A stretch of 64,000 nucleotides of DNA, taken from Williamsia sp. 1135 (GTDB taxonomy: Bacteria > Actinomycetota > Actinomycetes > Mycobacteriales > Mycobacteriaceae). The DNA is taken from contig NZ_MJEI01000095.1 in assembly GCF_002095395.1 (NCBI RefSeq), positions 1 to 64,000 of the forward strand, read 5' to 3'. Each line of letters begins with the position of its first letter. Within the stretch, counting starts at the first letter, position 1. The notes under the pieces are model-generated. The model was not told the origin of the DNA. It did no database searches and worked only from the letters and a program-made list of their open reading frames with translations. Positions 45,679 through 54,466 of this stretch are shown here, piece by piece. The position numbers and the translations under genes are program-made.

Positions 45679-46323
45679 TCAGGGCTGGCCGGGCTTGAGT
45701 TTGATGAACAGCCCGTCCGCCTCCGCGCACAGGGTCTCACCGTTGTGCAACGTCGCCCGTAAGTACACCTTTCGACCATCCATCCGGTCCACCCAGGACC
45801 GAAGCTTCAGCTCGGTGTTCAGCGGAGTGATCGCGCGGTAGTTCACTGTCAGGTAGGCGGTCCGGGTGATGCCTCTGGAACCCAGCGCACCCGCCATACC
45901 CATCAGGTCATCGAACGCGACGGCCACTTGACCACCATGGGCGGCGTTGTTTCCGCCCAGGTGATAGCGGCGGAAGGTCAACCGGGCCTGTACGCCCTCT
46001 TCACCGGCCTCGTCGACCTCGTAGGGCGGCAGCGTGATGCTCCCGCGGGCGGGCAGATCGATCCGCCCGCCGGACGGTGCCCGCCACTCGTCGATGGCGA
46101 CCTCGTCCAGCTTCGCGTTGAGCACCTTGAGTTCATCGATGACCTCGGACACGAGCTCCTCGGACGGCAGCGCCGCCTTCACCCGGTCCATGAACGTCCG
46201 GACCTCTTCGATGAACTCCCCGTACCGGGGTCCGCCGCGCGTCAGGTCGATGTCGAAGTCGGGGCGGAAGCCACCCTCGTGGTGGGCCGTCTTCTCAAGC
46301 GGACTATCTTGACTCATTCTCAT
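45679..46323 (-). CDS. Hotdog-fold thioesterase (PaaI family)
   Basis: About 214 residues from ATG 46323 (or 46317). The hotdog domain spans roughly residues 110-210 and includes RRYHLGGNNAAHGGQVAVAF, the HGG block characteristic of the PaaI family, and TRTAYLTVNYRAITPLNTEL, then GETLCAEADGLFIKL. It hydrolyses acyl-CoA thioesters. The N-terminal 100 residues are helical and unusual for the small PaaI proteins. Convergent with the gene at 45415. Confidence 0.85.
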   Translation of the reverse strand: MRMSQDSPLEKTAHHEGGFRPDFDIDLTRGGPRYGEFIEEVRTFMDRVKAALPSEELVSEVIDELKVLNAKLDEVAIDEWRAPSGGRIDLPARGSITLPPYEVDEAGEEGVQARLTFRRYHLGGNNAAHGGQVAVAFDDLMGMAGALGSRGITRTAYLTVNYRAITPLNTELKLRSWVDRMDGRKVYLRATLHNGETLCAEADGLFIKLKPGQP

Positions 46324-46393
46324 GACACTATCGACCGTCCCTGACCTCAGGTGACGCGGCACCGCGACAGCAAACCCAGCTCGCCACCACCAG

Positions 46394-47443
46394 GTGGGCG
46401 ATACTGGTTCTGATGCGGCGACTATCCGGCTCGGCGATGTCGAATCGAGTCACGCCGTGAACCGATTCAGTCTCGTCCGTGGCACGACCGGTCAGCTGCT
46501 GCGACGACAACAGATCCGCGTGCTGCGCATCTATCTCGCGGCAACGACATTTCTGTACGCGGCAGGCGTCCTGCTCACCTTCTTCCCGCTACGCAGCAAC
46601 AATGTGGAGCTGTCCAATCCCACCGGCGGGATCGTCGCCGTGGCGCTCGGTTCACTCGGCTTCCTCTACCTGGCGCGCACTCCTACCAATCTCGCCCCGG
46701 CGATCGCCGCAGCGATGATCGCCACGCCATCGGTGATGGCGTTCCACGTGCTCGCCGCCGCCGAGTTCCTGTGCCTGATCGCCGTCATGTTTCTGGCGAT
46801 GTATCTGATCGCCTTCTTTCGGATCGACCGCGCCCGCATCCTGATCGGCGTACTCAGTGCGGCGGCCGTCGTCGCATTGGCGGTTGCCCCGGCCCAGAAG
46901 TCGGCGGTGACCTATGTGGTCTTCGTGGTCGCGATCGTCGGAGCCGCCGAATCCTTTGGCCTGGTGATGCGCGCACTGGTGACCATCGCCTGCACCGACC
47001 CGCTGACCGGACTGCTCAATCGCGCCGGCTGGGAGATCGCCACCGCCGAACAGCTCGCTCGTGCCCGGGCAGCGCGGACCACCATCACCGTGGTGGCCCT
47101 CGACATCGACGACTTCAAGGCGGTCAATGATGAGTTCGGGCATCAGTTCGGGGATGAACAGTTGATCGACTACGCGCAGCAGTGGCGGGCACTGGTGCCC
47201 GAGGACGCCGTGTTCGCGCATCTCGGCGGCGACGAATTCGCGGCCTGCCTCGAAGGTGATCGGCCGATGCCTGCAGCGAAGATCGTCGACCGGATTCGCA
47301 GTGGCCCCAGCGACGCCACCGTCGGGGCGGCAACCGGTTTGGCGGCGATCTCCTCCATTTCCGACCTCCTCGCCGAAGCGGATGCCGATCTCTACCGGAT
47401 CAAGCGCGCCAAACGCAGCGGTGGCGCGGAGCAGGACTCCTGA
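46394..47443 (+). CDS. GGDEF-domain diguanylate cyclase, membrane bound
   Basis: The open frame has 349 residues; the start may be ATG 46394 or GTG 46457, the latter giving MNRFSLVRGTTGQLLRRQQI. Several helices (about residues 45-190) precede a GGDEF domain (about 200-340). The domain has the substrate motif HLGGDEFAACLEG, intact GGDEF, and DPLTGLLNRAGWEIATAEQL at its start. It would make cyclic di-GMP from two GTP. No I-site was found with certainty. It is followed 40 bases later by menB on the same strand. Confidence 0.88.
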   Translation: MGDTGSDAATIRLGDVESSHAVNRFSLVRGTTGQLLRRQQIRVLRIYLAATTFLYAAGVLLTFFPLRSNNVELSNPTGGIVAVALGSLGFLYLARTPTNLAPAIAAAMIATPSVMAFHVLAAAEFLCLIAVMFLAMYLIAFFRIDRARILIGVLSAAAVVALAVAPAQKSAVTYVVFVVAIVGAAESFGLVMRALVTIACTDPLTGLLNRAGWEIATAEQLARARAARTTITVVALDIDDFKAVNDEFGHQFGDEQLIDYAQQWRALVPEDAVFAHLGGDEFAACLEGDRPMPAAKIVDRIRSGPSDATVGAATGLAAISSISDLLAEADADLYRIKRAKRSGGAEQDS

Positions 47444-47483
47444 CGCCCTGGCCTTCTGACTCAGGCCACTAGGCTCGGAAACC

Positions 47484-48419
47484 ATGAGCGCATCTGTAGA
47501 GCAGCCCTTCGATCCGACGCAGTGGCACACGGTCGAGGGCTTCGACGACCTGACCGACATCACCTACCACCGGCACGCCGGGTCCGGGCGCGCGCACGGC
47601 ATCGTGCGGATCGCCTTCGATCGCCCCGAGGTCCGCAATGCGTTCCGCCCGCACACCGTCGACGAGCTGTACCGGACGCTCGACCACGCCCGACGCACAC
47701 CCGATGTCGGGGTGGTGCTGCTGACCGGTAACGGTCCCAGTGAGAAGGACGGCGGCTGGGCGTTTTGCAGTGGCGGCGACCAGCGCATCCGCGGCCGCTC
47801 GGGGTACCAGTACGCAGGCGGCGACACCGCGGAGACCGTCGACTCGGCGCGGGTCAAGGCCGAGGGCGGCCGCCTGCACATCCTCGAGGTCCAGCGGCTG
47901 ATCCGGACCATGCCGAAAGTCGTCATCGCCGTGGTCAACGGCTGGGCCGCCGGCGGTGGCCACTCGCTGCACGTGGTCTGCGACCTGACCCTCGCGTCCC
48001 GTCAGGAGGCCCGTTTCAAGCAGACCGACGCCGACGTCGGGTCGTTCGACGCCGGCTACGGAAGTGCCTACCTCGCCAAGCAGGTCGGTCAGAAGAACGC
48101 TCGCGAGATCTTCTTCCTCGGCCGCGCCTATGACGCCGAAGCGATGCAGCGGATGGGCGCGGTCAACGAGGTGGTCGACCACGGCGATCTCGAGACGACT
48201 GCCATCGAGTGGGGCAAGACCATCAACGGCAAGTCCCCGACCGCGCAGCGCATGCTCAAGTTCGCCTTCAACCTCACCGACGACGGATTGATGGGTCAGC
48301 AGGTCTTTGCAGGTGAAGCCACCCGGCTGGCCTACATGACCGACGAAGCCGTCGAAGGCCGCGACGCGTTCTTGGAGAAGCGGTCACCCGATTGGGACGA
48401 CTACCCGTTCTACTACTGA
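47484..48419 (+). CDS. menB: 1,4-dihydroxy-2-naphthoyl-CoA synthase
   Basis: The protein has 311 residues, close to mycobacterial MenB. Crotonase-fold motifs: IAFDRPEVRNAFRPHTVDEL, FCSGGDQRIRGRSGYQY (oxyanion and the naphthoate-binding loop), VNGWAAGGGHSLHVVCDLTL, then TDADVGSFDAGYGSAYLAKQ with the catalytic Asp/Tyr and YGSAYLAKQVGQKNAREIFF. It cyclises o-succinylbenzoyl-CoA in menaquinone synthesis. The matching CoA ligase menE lies at 58596, beyond about 10 kb. The C-terminal YPFYY tail is typical. Confidence 0.96.
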   Translation: MSASVEQPFDPTQWHTVEGFDDLTDITYHRHAGSGRAHGIVRIAFDRPEVRNAFRPHTVDELYRTLDHARRTPDVGVVLLTGNGPSEKDGGWAFCSGGDQRIRGRSGYQYAGGDTAETVDSARVKAEGGRLHILEVQRLIRTMPKVVIAVVNGWAAGGGHSLHVVCDLTLASRQEARFKQTDADVGSFDAGYGSAYLAKQVGQKNAREIFFLGRAYDAEAMQRMGAVNEVVDHGDLETTAIEWGKTINGKSPTAQRMLKFAFNLTDDGLMGQQVFAGEATRLAYMTDEAVEGRDAFLEKRSPDWDDYPFYY

Positions 48420-48437
48420 CCGGCCCGCTCGCAACTG

Positions 48438-48520
48438 AATCTGCTCCACTTCCAGACAGATGCTCCACTTACAGTGCCCTGGAAGCGGAGCGGATTCCTA
48501 GAAGTGGAGCAGATTTCCTA
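48438..48520. repeat. Dispersed palindromic repeat, copy 2
   Basis: The outer arms AATCTGCTCCACTTC (48439-48453) and GAAGTGGAGCAGATT (48501-48515) pair perfectly; inner GCTCCACTT and GAAGCGGAGCGG blocks match the arms of the element at 13541-13614. It lies directly after menB. Confidence 0.75.
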
Positions 48521-48547
48521 GACCCGGAGTGCGATCGCCGGCGAGAT

Positions 48548-48778
48548 TCAGTCTTCTGCGGCGTGATCAGTCGTGTGATGCTCCGGATGCGGCGTACGGA
48601 ACAGTGGCGGGTGCTCGCGCTCGGCATCGAGATGCTCGTTGAACTCTTCGATCTCTGCCTCGGTCACCGACGCCTCACCCTCGACGATCGACCCCCCACC
48701 GGGGGCGCCGCGACCAAGGTCGGCGGCGTCGATGGAATCGTCGGTGTGCTGAAACGGTGGAATCAGAGGTTCGCTCAT
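48548..48778 (-). CDS. Small acidic hypothetical protein
   Basis: About 76 residues from ATG 48778 (MSEPLIPPFQHTDDSIDAAD). Rich in Glu, Asp and His, with a helix SVTEAEIEEFNEHLDAEREH and a His-rich tail (FRTPHPEHHTTDHAAED). No domain or membrane segment. An upstream ATG at 48814 is less likely. Function unknown. Confidence 0.6.
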   Translation of the reverse strand: MSEPLIPPFQHTDDSIDAADLGRGAPGGGSIVEGEASVTEAEIEEFNEHLDAEREHPPLFRTPHPEHHTTDHAAED

Positions 48779-48863
48779 CGAATCAGGATGTCGGCAAGGT
48801 CGGCCCCGATACAACGAACTCCAGTTGAAATCTGGGCGAAGTCACACCCGCGCTCACCAAACA

Positions 48864-48896
48864 GAACACGCCCCCGGCAACAGCCGGGGGCGGGTT
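48864..48896 (-). terminator. Terminator of the mycolyltransferase gene
   Basis: CGCCCCCGGC and GCCGGGGGCG pair around AACA, with outer GAAC/GTTC. The hairpin ends 17 bases after the reverse-strand stop at 48913. Confidence 0.75.
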
Positions 48897-48912
48897 CTCG
48901 TTTGGCGTGCGG

Positions 48913-49959
48913 TCAGAGACCGAGCGGACGTGCCAGGGTCGGCCAGGACTTGTGCAACTGGTCTTCCCAGTAGTGCCAGGAGTGGGTTCCCGCAGGCGGG
49001 AAGTCATAGGTCGCAGGGATGTTCAGCCGGTTCAGGCGATCGACCAGCAGTGCAGTGCAGATTCCGGTGGCGGCTTCGATGCCGCCTCCGAGGATGATCT
49101 GATCGGCGAGGCTTGCCGGATCCTTGGTGTAGGCCAGGCTGTCGTACTGACCCGGAAGGCCCGTGGCGTTCGAGATGTACAGCGTCTGTCCGCGCAGCTT
49201 CGGGGCATTGATGATCGCGTCGTTCGCGATCCAGCCCGGACCGCCGTACGGGCCCCACATGTTGGTGGCGTCGCCGCCTCCGCGTCCTTCGACGGTGATC
49301 CTGATGTAGTTCTCACCGAGCTGGCTGGCGGTCGACGCGCAGCCACTGTACGAACCGACGGACTGATAGAGGCCCTGGTGCTCGATCGCGAGATTGAGCA
49401 CCGACGTGGCCGACGAGGAGATACCGGCGATCGAGTTACGACCGTTGGTGTCGAGCGCCTCATCGATGATGGGCGGCAGTTCCTTGCCGAGGAATGTCGA
49501 CCATTTGTTGCGGCCGAGCTCCGGATCGTCCTGCTGCCAGTCTGTGTAGTAACTGAAGGCACCGGAGTTCGGGGTGATCACGTTGACGTTCTTGTTCTTG
49601 AAGAAGTCGACGATGTCGGTCTTGGCCTGCCAGTTCGCGGCGTCCTCGCCACCACCGGCCCCGTTCAGCAGGTAGAGCGTGGGGCGTGGCACCGACCGGT
49701 CTTTCGGCAGCAGGACCGAGATGGGGATGTTCTTGTTCATCGAGGCGGAAAACACCTGGAGTTCGAGCTGCTGGGGGTCGGTCTGGTTCACGCTGACCAG
49801 CGACGATCCGCCCGGCGAACTGATGCCGACCTGCGGCAGTTCGTCGGCGGACGCAGGGCTCGACACCAGTAGCGTCGTTGCCGCCACCAGGGACGTCACC
49901 GTCACGGCAAGGGCGCTTCGTAGAATTCGGGACGACTTAACCGCCGGCATTCGAGTCAC
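48913..49959 (-). CDS. Secreted mycolyltransferase (antigen 85 / corynomycolyltransferase family)
   Basis: The protein has 348 residues with a signal peptide (residues 1-38, core SALAVTVTSLVAATTLLV, cleavage near ASA-DE). The esterase fold is seen in LPKDRSVPRPTLYLLNGAGG, WQAKTDIVDFFKNKNVNVIT, the nucleophile block IAGISSSATSVLNLAIEHQG (GxSxS) and the C-terminal His in AGTHSWHYWEDQLHKSWPTL. These enzymes transfer mycolic acids to trehalose and arabinogalactan in the cell envelope. It is a strong sign of a mycolate-containing organism. Transcribed alone, with the hairpin at 48864-48896 after it. Confidence 0.94.
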   Translation of the reverse strand: MTRMPAVKSSRILRSALAVTVTSLVAATTLLVSSPASADELPQVGISSPGGSSLVSVNQTDPQQLELQVFSASMNKNIPISVLLPKDRSVPRPTLYLLNGAGGGEDAANWQAKTDIVDFFKNKNVNVITPNSGAFSYYTDWQQDDPELGRNKWSTFLGKELPPIIDEALDTNGRNSIAGISSSATSVLNLAIEHQGLYQSVGSYSGCASTASQLGENYIRITVEGRGGGDATNMWGPYGGPGWIANDAIINAPKLRGQTLYISNATGLPGQYDSLAYTKDPASLADQIILGGGIEAATGICTALLVDRLNRLNIPATYDFPPAGTHSWHYWEDQLHKSWPTLARPLGL

Positions 49960-50479
49960 GAAGCGAACAGTAGCGGGAAAAGACCCGCGCAGAAAGTTTT
50001 CCAGCTGTTCTGGGGGTATCGATCAGGTGACGTCGCAATGCCGGCCACCCGCGCTCCGACCGCGCCGTAGTTCATTCGCGCTACATGGCAGCTGCCACTA
50101 CCCGATTCGCAACGGATTTGCACGTGAAACCTGAAGAAACTCTTAAATAACCTCACATTCGCCGCAATCCCGCGCTCGACGCCTATTACCCACAGCGAAT
50201 TTTACATTCGACCCAGCGGATCACGGATATAACCGAAACGACAAATACGCCCTCCAACTGCGAAAACAGGTCTGGACACAGTTGTCCAATTCGGGCATTG
50301 CCAGGTTTGAATCTCAATGGATGCGCTGAGAGATTGCGAGAAGGGGGTGACAAAGAGCCGAATAAATGCGAGTGTGAGTTTGGCTCGATTGGTCGGGGAA
50401 GCGTTTATAAAGAGCTCGAGCCCCGAAGCAAGCCCGTGCCAGATGTGCAAGAGAAACCCACGAATAAGGAGACCCACAC
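49960..50479. other. 520-base intergenic region, AT-richer than its surroundings
   Basis: No convincing gene on either strand. It contains the promoters of the mycolyltransferase (leftward) and of the peptide gene at 50480 (rightward). TATAAA at about 50405 is a possible -10 element for the latter. Base composition is lower in GC than the neighbouring genes, suggesting a regulatory leader or acquired DNA. Confidence 0.45.
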
Positions 50480-50599
50480 ATGGCATCATCTGATCTGTCC
50501 TCTGAAATCGGCTTCGACGTCATTCTCGGACTCATCACCCGTCTCTTGGGCGGCGGCAGCAGCGAAACACCGGAGACCCCGTCAACTCCAGCTACGTAG
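50480..50599 (+). CDS. 39-residue amphipathic peptide, candidate exported peptide
   Basis: ATG 50480 follows a strong ribosome site AAGGAG by eight bases. The product begins MASSDLSSEIGFDVILGLIT and ends RLLGGGSSETPETPSTPAT. Residues 10-23 form an amphipathic or hydrophobic helix; a Gly-Gly-Gly stretch and a Ser/Thr/Pro/Glu tail follow. There is no Cys, classical signal peptide or lipobox. A hairpin terminator lies 14 bases after the stop, so this is a free-standing short transcript. It precedes a two-subunit ABC exporter (50777-54393), which might export it. A real peptide with unknown role is the best reading. Confidence 0.6.
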   Translation: MASSDLSSEIGFDVILGLITRLLGGGSSETPETPSTPAT

Positions 50600-50612
50600 T
50601 AGCCGCTCGACA

Positions 50613-50645
50613 ACTCCGGGGTGCGTTTTCGCACCCCGGAGTTTA
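50613..50645 (+). terminator. Strong intrinsic terminator after the peptide gene
   Basis: ACTCCGGGGTGCG and CGCACCCCGGAGT pair perfectly over 13 bases around TTTT, followed by TTATTGGTT. This marks the end of the peptide transcript before the exporter operon. Confidence 0.85.
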
Positions 50646-50669
50646 TTGGTTCTGCAGACTGTTATGCCT

Positions 50670-50735
50670 GGTCCGGTAGGTTGAGCACAACGGAAGGTGG
50701 CGTCGAGCTGGTCCGACTGCCTGGCAACCGGAGCC
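50670..50735 (+). promoter_or_regulatory. Possible structured leader of the ABC exporter operon
   Basis: CCGGTAGG (50673-50680) can pair with CCT and ACCGG (within 50720-50731), enclosing the hairpin GTCG-AGCTGGTC-CGAC (50702-50717). It contains the sequence CTGGCAACC reminiscent of S-box-type RNAs, but the rest of a known riboswitch consensus is not present. Placement between terminator and exporter start suggests a leader RNA or just promoter sequence. Confidence 0.3.
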
Positions 50736-50776
50736 TTTAGATGGGCTCGATCGTCGGCCGGACGCGCGGAGTGAAT

Positions 50777-52522
50777 ATGACCAAACCCAAAGACAGGTCT
50801 CTTCGGACGGTACTACTGCCTCATCTACGCAGGTACCGTCTTTCTTTGTCTGTACTACTCATTCTGCAATTGACCTCGGTCATCACGATGTTGCTCCTGC
50901 CCAATCTCAATGGCCGCATCGTCGACGAGGGAATCGCAAACGCGGACGTCGACGCGATCGTTGCCCTTGGCATCACCATGCTGGGCCTCGCAGGCCTTAA
51001 CCTGCTTGCTTCCGTGTCGGCGACTATCGTCGGGTCTAGGATATCCACCGGTATCGGACGAGCAATCCGGAACGACACGTATGCCCGCGTGCAGGACTTC
51101 TCCGATTCCGACCTGCGGCGATTCGGAGTACCGTCCCTCATCACTCGCTCGACGAATGACACCAACCAGTTACAGGTCGCGGTTTTCATGACCATGACCG
51201 TGCTTGCCACGGCTCCGCTACTGGTGGCCGGTGGAACTGTTTTCGCACTGAGCGCGAACATCCAACTCGCCCCGCTCGTCGTGCTCTCGGCATTGTGCCT
51301 TACCGCAACCGTCGTACTCATCGTTCGCAAACTCATCCCCAATTACGCGATCCTCCAGACCTCCATCGATCGCGTCGGCCGGGTGCTCCGCGAACAGCTG
51401 ACAGGAATCGCGGTCATCAGATCTTTCGGTCGCGAAGGCCTGGAGACCGACCGCTTCGACCGGATGAACACCAACCTCACCGCGACTGCACGTCGAATCG
51501 GGTCTCTGCAGGCCGTTCTGTTGCCAAGTATTCTTGTCATCTCAAACTTCGGTGCCGCCGCGGTCATCGGCGTCGGTGCGATCCTGGTCGGCAACGGGTC
51601 GATGGAGGTCGGCGAGATCATCGCGTTCGTCGGTTACCTGACGCAGATCCTTGCTGGGCTGTCGCTCGGAGCCGCAATGGTCGCAGTTCTTCCGCGCGCC
51701 CAGGTCAGTGCCCGACGGATCCGCGAGGTCCTCGAGACCATCCCCTCGGTTCAAGACCCAGCGGCGCCGCGTGAGCCGGGGTCGCGGCGCGGATCAGTCG
51801 AACTCCGGGGCGTCGAGTTCCGGCACCCCGGCGCGCACAAGCCGATAATCGCGGGCGTCGATATGGTCTGCGGACCCGGCACCACCACCGTGATCCTCGG
51901 CGGCACCGGCGACGGCAAGAGCACTCTCCTGGGACTCATCCCCCGCTTCTCCGACGTGACATCCGGCCAGGTGCTCGTCGACGGAATCGACATCCGTGAG
52001 CGGCGCCGGGACGATCTCTACCTGGGCATGTCCTACGTCGCCCAAGTACCGGTGCTGCTCTCGGGCACACTCGAATCCAACCTCAGACTCGGTCGACCGG
52101 AAGCCTCAGACGCAGACCTGCGAACCGCTCTGGAGATCGCGTGCGCCGACGATTTCGTATTTCGTCACGAACTCGGCACGAACCAGGAGGTGCAGCACAG
52201 CGGCAAAAACTTCTCCGGTGGGCAACGCCAACGACTGGCCTTGGCCCAGGCGATCGTCGCCGACCCGCGGCTGCTCTTGCTCGACGATCCGTTCTCGGCG
52301 CTCGACCCCGAAACCGAGAGCAACATCAAACACAGGCTCCGGCAAGCGCTTCCCGGTCTGACCGTCGTGATGACCGCGCAGCGGGTCTCGTCGACTGTTG
52401 GAGCAGACACCATCATCGTACTGACCGACGGCCGTATCGAGGCCCGTGGAACCCACGACGAATTGGCTCGTAACAGCCCAACCTATCGCGAGATCCTCGA
52501 GTCACAGGCTGCTCTCCTATGA
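50777..52522 (+). CDS. ABC exporter half-transporter, degenerate-site subunit
   Basis: The start ATG 50777 has GGAG five bases before it; ATG 50741 lacks a site. About 581 residues. The membrane domain has six helices (about 20-310). The nucleotide domain has Walker A GGTGDGKSTLLGL, Q-loop SYVAQVPVLLSGTL, signature FSGGQRQRLALAQA and Walker B RLLLLDDPFSALD. The residue after the Walker B Asp is Asp instead of catalytic Glu, as in the inactive site of heterodimeric exporters. Its stop overlaps the next gene (ATGA). Substrate unknown; the nearby peptide is one candidate. Confidence 0.93.
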   Translation: MTKPKDRSLRTVLLPHLRRYRLSLSVLLILQLTSVITMLLLPNLNGRIVDEGIANADVDAIVALGITMLGLAGLNLLASVSATIVGSRISTGIGRAIRNDTYARVQDFSDSDLRRFGVPSLITRSTNDTNQLQVAVFMTMTVLATAPLLVAGGTVFALSANIQLAPLVVLSALCLTATVVLIVRKLIPNYAILQTSIDRVGRVLREQLTGIAVIRSFGREGLETDRFDRMNTNLTATARRIGSLQAVLLPSILVISNFGAAAVIGVGAILVGNGSMEVGEIIAFVGYLTQILAGLSLGAAMVAVLPRAQVSARRIREVLETIPSVQDPAAPREPGSRRGSVELRGVEFRHPGAHKPIIAGVDMVCGPGTTTVILGGTGDGKSTLLGLIPRFSDVTSGQVLVDGIDIRERRRDDLYLGMSYVAQVPVLLSGTLESNLRLGRPEASDADLRTALEIACADDFVFRHELGTNQEVQHSGKNFSGGQRQRLALAQAIVADPRLLLLDDPFSALDPETESNIKHRLRQALPGLTVVMTAQRVSSTVGADTIIVLTDGRIEARGTHDELARNSPTYREILESQAALL

Positions 52523-54393
52523 ACTCGAAATGGCTCGTGGCCAGGCTCGCCGATGAGCGCCGCAAGCTCTGGGGAGTCGGCGCGCTCGCGTCCATCAATG
52601 TTCTCGTACTGATCGCCGGCCCGCTGGTGCTGGCGGCGATCATCAACGAGCTGTTCGCCGGCGCAATCAGCATGACCCTGCCGGACGGACTCACCAATGC
52701 CGAGGCGGTGGCGCAGCTTCGGGCCGATGGGCGTGGAACCTTCGCCGATGTGGTCGAGGGCGCCGGCGTCGTCCCAGGTTCGGGCGTCGACTTCGCAAAG
52801 GTATGGCTGCAGTTCACACTTCTTGTCGTGTTGGACGGGCTCGGCCCCCTGGGGACCTGGATCCAGGCCAGGACGATCAACAACATCACCCAACGCGCGA
52901 TGTACCGCTTGCGCGCTGACATCGAGGGCCACGTGCACCGCATGCCGGTCGCCTACTTCGGTGCGGCCGGCCGCGGTCAGATGCTGACCAAGGTCACCAG
53001 CGACGTCGACAACGTCTCGTCGATCTTCTCTCCGCTTTTCGTCAAACTCCCCACCGCGGTGTTGACATTGCTTGCGCTGCTGGTCGTCATGCCGGTGATC
53101 TCGTGGAAGCTGACGCTGGTCGTCCTGGCGACCTTGCCGGTGATCGTAGGCGCAGGCGTCCTGATCGCGAAGCGCGCGAGGCCCCACTTCCAGGATCAAT
53201 GGGAAGCGACCAGCCGGTTGACCGGGCACATCGACGAGACCTACCCCCAGATCAACACGCTCCGCGTCTACGGTGCACAGACCCGCGCCCGGGAGGAGTT
53301 CGAGGAGATCACCGCCGACCTCGCCCGATCCTCCCGTACCGCCCAGTCGTTCGCCGGATCGATCTCCCCTGTCCTGCAGGCGATCACCGCGTTCGGTTAT
53401 CTCTCGGTCGCCATCGTCGGCGCACTGCAGGTCCTCACGGGTTCGCTTACGGTAGGCCAGGTCCAGGCGTTCGTCTCCTTCTCGCGGATGTTCAGCCAAC
53501 CGGTAAACGAGCTGACCGCGATGATCGCATCACTGCAGTCGGGGCTGGTGTCGCTGGGCCGGATCAGGGCACTGCTCAGCGAGCCCATCGAGGATGCGCC
53601 GGCGGTCGACGACCCGATGTCGATGACGTTCGGCAGGCATTCCGTCCCACCCGAAATCGATTTCGACAAGGTCCAATTCGGCTACCGCCGCTCCTCGAAA
53701 GGTGAGGAGCAGGTGGTTGACGTCATCAACGACTTGACACTCCACGTACCGTCGGGCGCGACCCTGGCAGTCGTCGGCCCCACCGGCGCCGGAAAAACGA
53801 CGTTGACCAATCTGCTTCTGCGTCTCTATGACCCGTCGTCGGGGTCGATCAGGGTCGATGGCGATCCGATCGAACCGGGACCCCGCGCAGCAATCCGGAG
53901 TCAGACCGCCATCGTCACCCAGGACCGCTGGCTGTTCAGCGGCACCATCGCCGACAACATCGCCTTCGGACGTCCCGGCGCCACCCGGACCGACATCGAA
54001 GCCGCCGCTCGAGATAGCCATGTCCAACATTTCGTCGACTCCCTGCCCGACGGCTTCGACACGGTCATCGGGCATGACGGTGCGAGCCTGAGCGAGGGTC
54101 AGATGCAGCTCATCACCATCGCCAGGGCCATGATCGGCCGCCCGCGAATCCTGGTGCTCGACGAGGCGACGAGCGCCGTCGACTCCCGCACCGAGCTACT
54201 CATCCAGCGTGCTTTGGAGACCCTGCAACAGCGGACCACCAGCATCGTTGTGGCCCATCGCCTCTCGACCATCCGCGACGCCGACCTGATCGCCGTCGTC
54301 GAAGACGGCGTCGTCACCGAACAGGGCACCCACGACGAACTCCTGGCCCGCGGAGGAAAGTACGCGGTGATGTACAAATCCCAGTTCGAGTAG
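52519..54393 (+). CDS. ABC exporter half-transporter, catalytic-site subunit
   Basis: The protein has 624 residues and a four-base overlap with its partner. Six-helix membrane domain (residues 15-350) with a long extracytoplasmic insert after helix 1 (LPDGLTNAEAVAQLRADGRG). The nucleotide domain has Walker A GPTGAGKTTLTNLL, Q-loop IVTQDRWLFSGTIADNIAFG, signature LSEGQMQLITIARAM and Walker B RILVLDEATSAVDSRTE with the catalytic Glu. With the preceding gene it forms a heterodimer of the type of BmrCD or TM287/288. It is followed by the first palindromic repeat of the 54.4-kb locus. Confidence 0.94.
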   Translation: MNSKWLVARLADERRKLWGVGALASINVLVLIAGPLVLAAIINELFAGAISMTLPDGLTNAEAVAQLRADGRGTFADVVEGAGVVPGSGVDFAKVWLQFTLLVVLDGLGPLGTWIQARTINNITQRAMYRLRADIEGHVHRMPVAYFGAAGRGQMLTKVTSDVDNVSSIFSPLFVKLPTAVLTLLALLVVMPVISWKLTLVVLATLPVIVGAGVLIAKRARPHFQDQWEATSRLTGHIDETYPQINTLRVYGAQTRAREEFEEITADLARSSRTAQSFAGSISPVLQAITAFGYLSVAIVGALQVLTGSLTVGQVQAFVSFSRMFSQPVNELTAMIASLQSGLVSLGRIRALLSEPIEDAPAVDDPMSMTFGRHSVPPEIDFDKVQFGYRRSSKGEEQVVDVINDLTLHVPSGATLAVVGPTGAGKTTLTNLLLRLYDPSSGSIRVDGDPIEPGPRAAIRSQTAIVTQDRWLFSGTIADNIAFGRPGATRTDIEAAARDSHVQHFVDSLPDGFDTVIGHDGASLSEGQMQLITIARAMIGRPRILVLDEATSAVDSRTELLIQRALETLQQRTTSIVVAHRLSTIRDADLIAVVEDGVVTEQGTHDELLARGGKYAVMYKSQFE

Positions 54394-54397
54394 CTTT

Positions 54398-54456
54398 CGC
54401 TCGCACAACTTCGCCCTGCTCGTGAAACAACGCGAGCGGGGCGAAGTTCTGTGAGC
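54398..54456. repeat. 60-bp palindromic repeat, left copy
   Basis: CGCTCGC, then ACAACTTCGCCCTGCTCG, a short loop and CGAGCGGGGCGAAGTTCTGTGAGC can fold on itself. Its reverse complement matches 55305-55368, so the two copies lie inverted around the gene at 54467-55296. It would also terminate the exporter transcript. Confidence 0.8.
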
Positions 54457-54466
54457 TCTCCCCACG

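Noticed and set aside
50670-50735. SAM or cobalamin riboswitch
   Set aside because: Only a GGCAACC-like core is shared; the other conserved blocks and the required length are missing.
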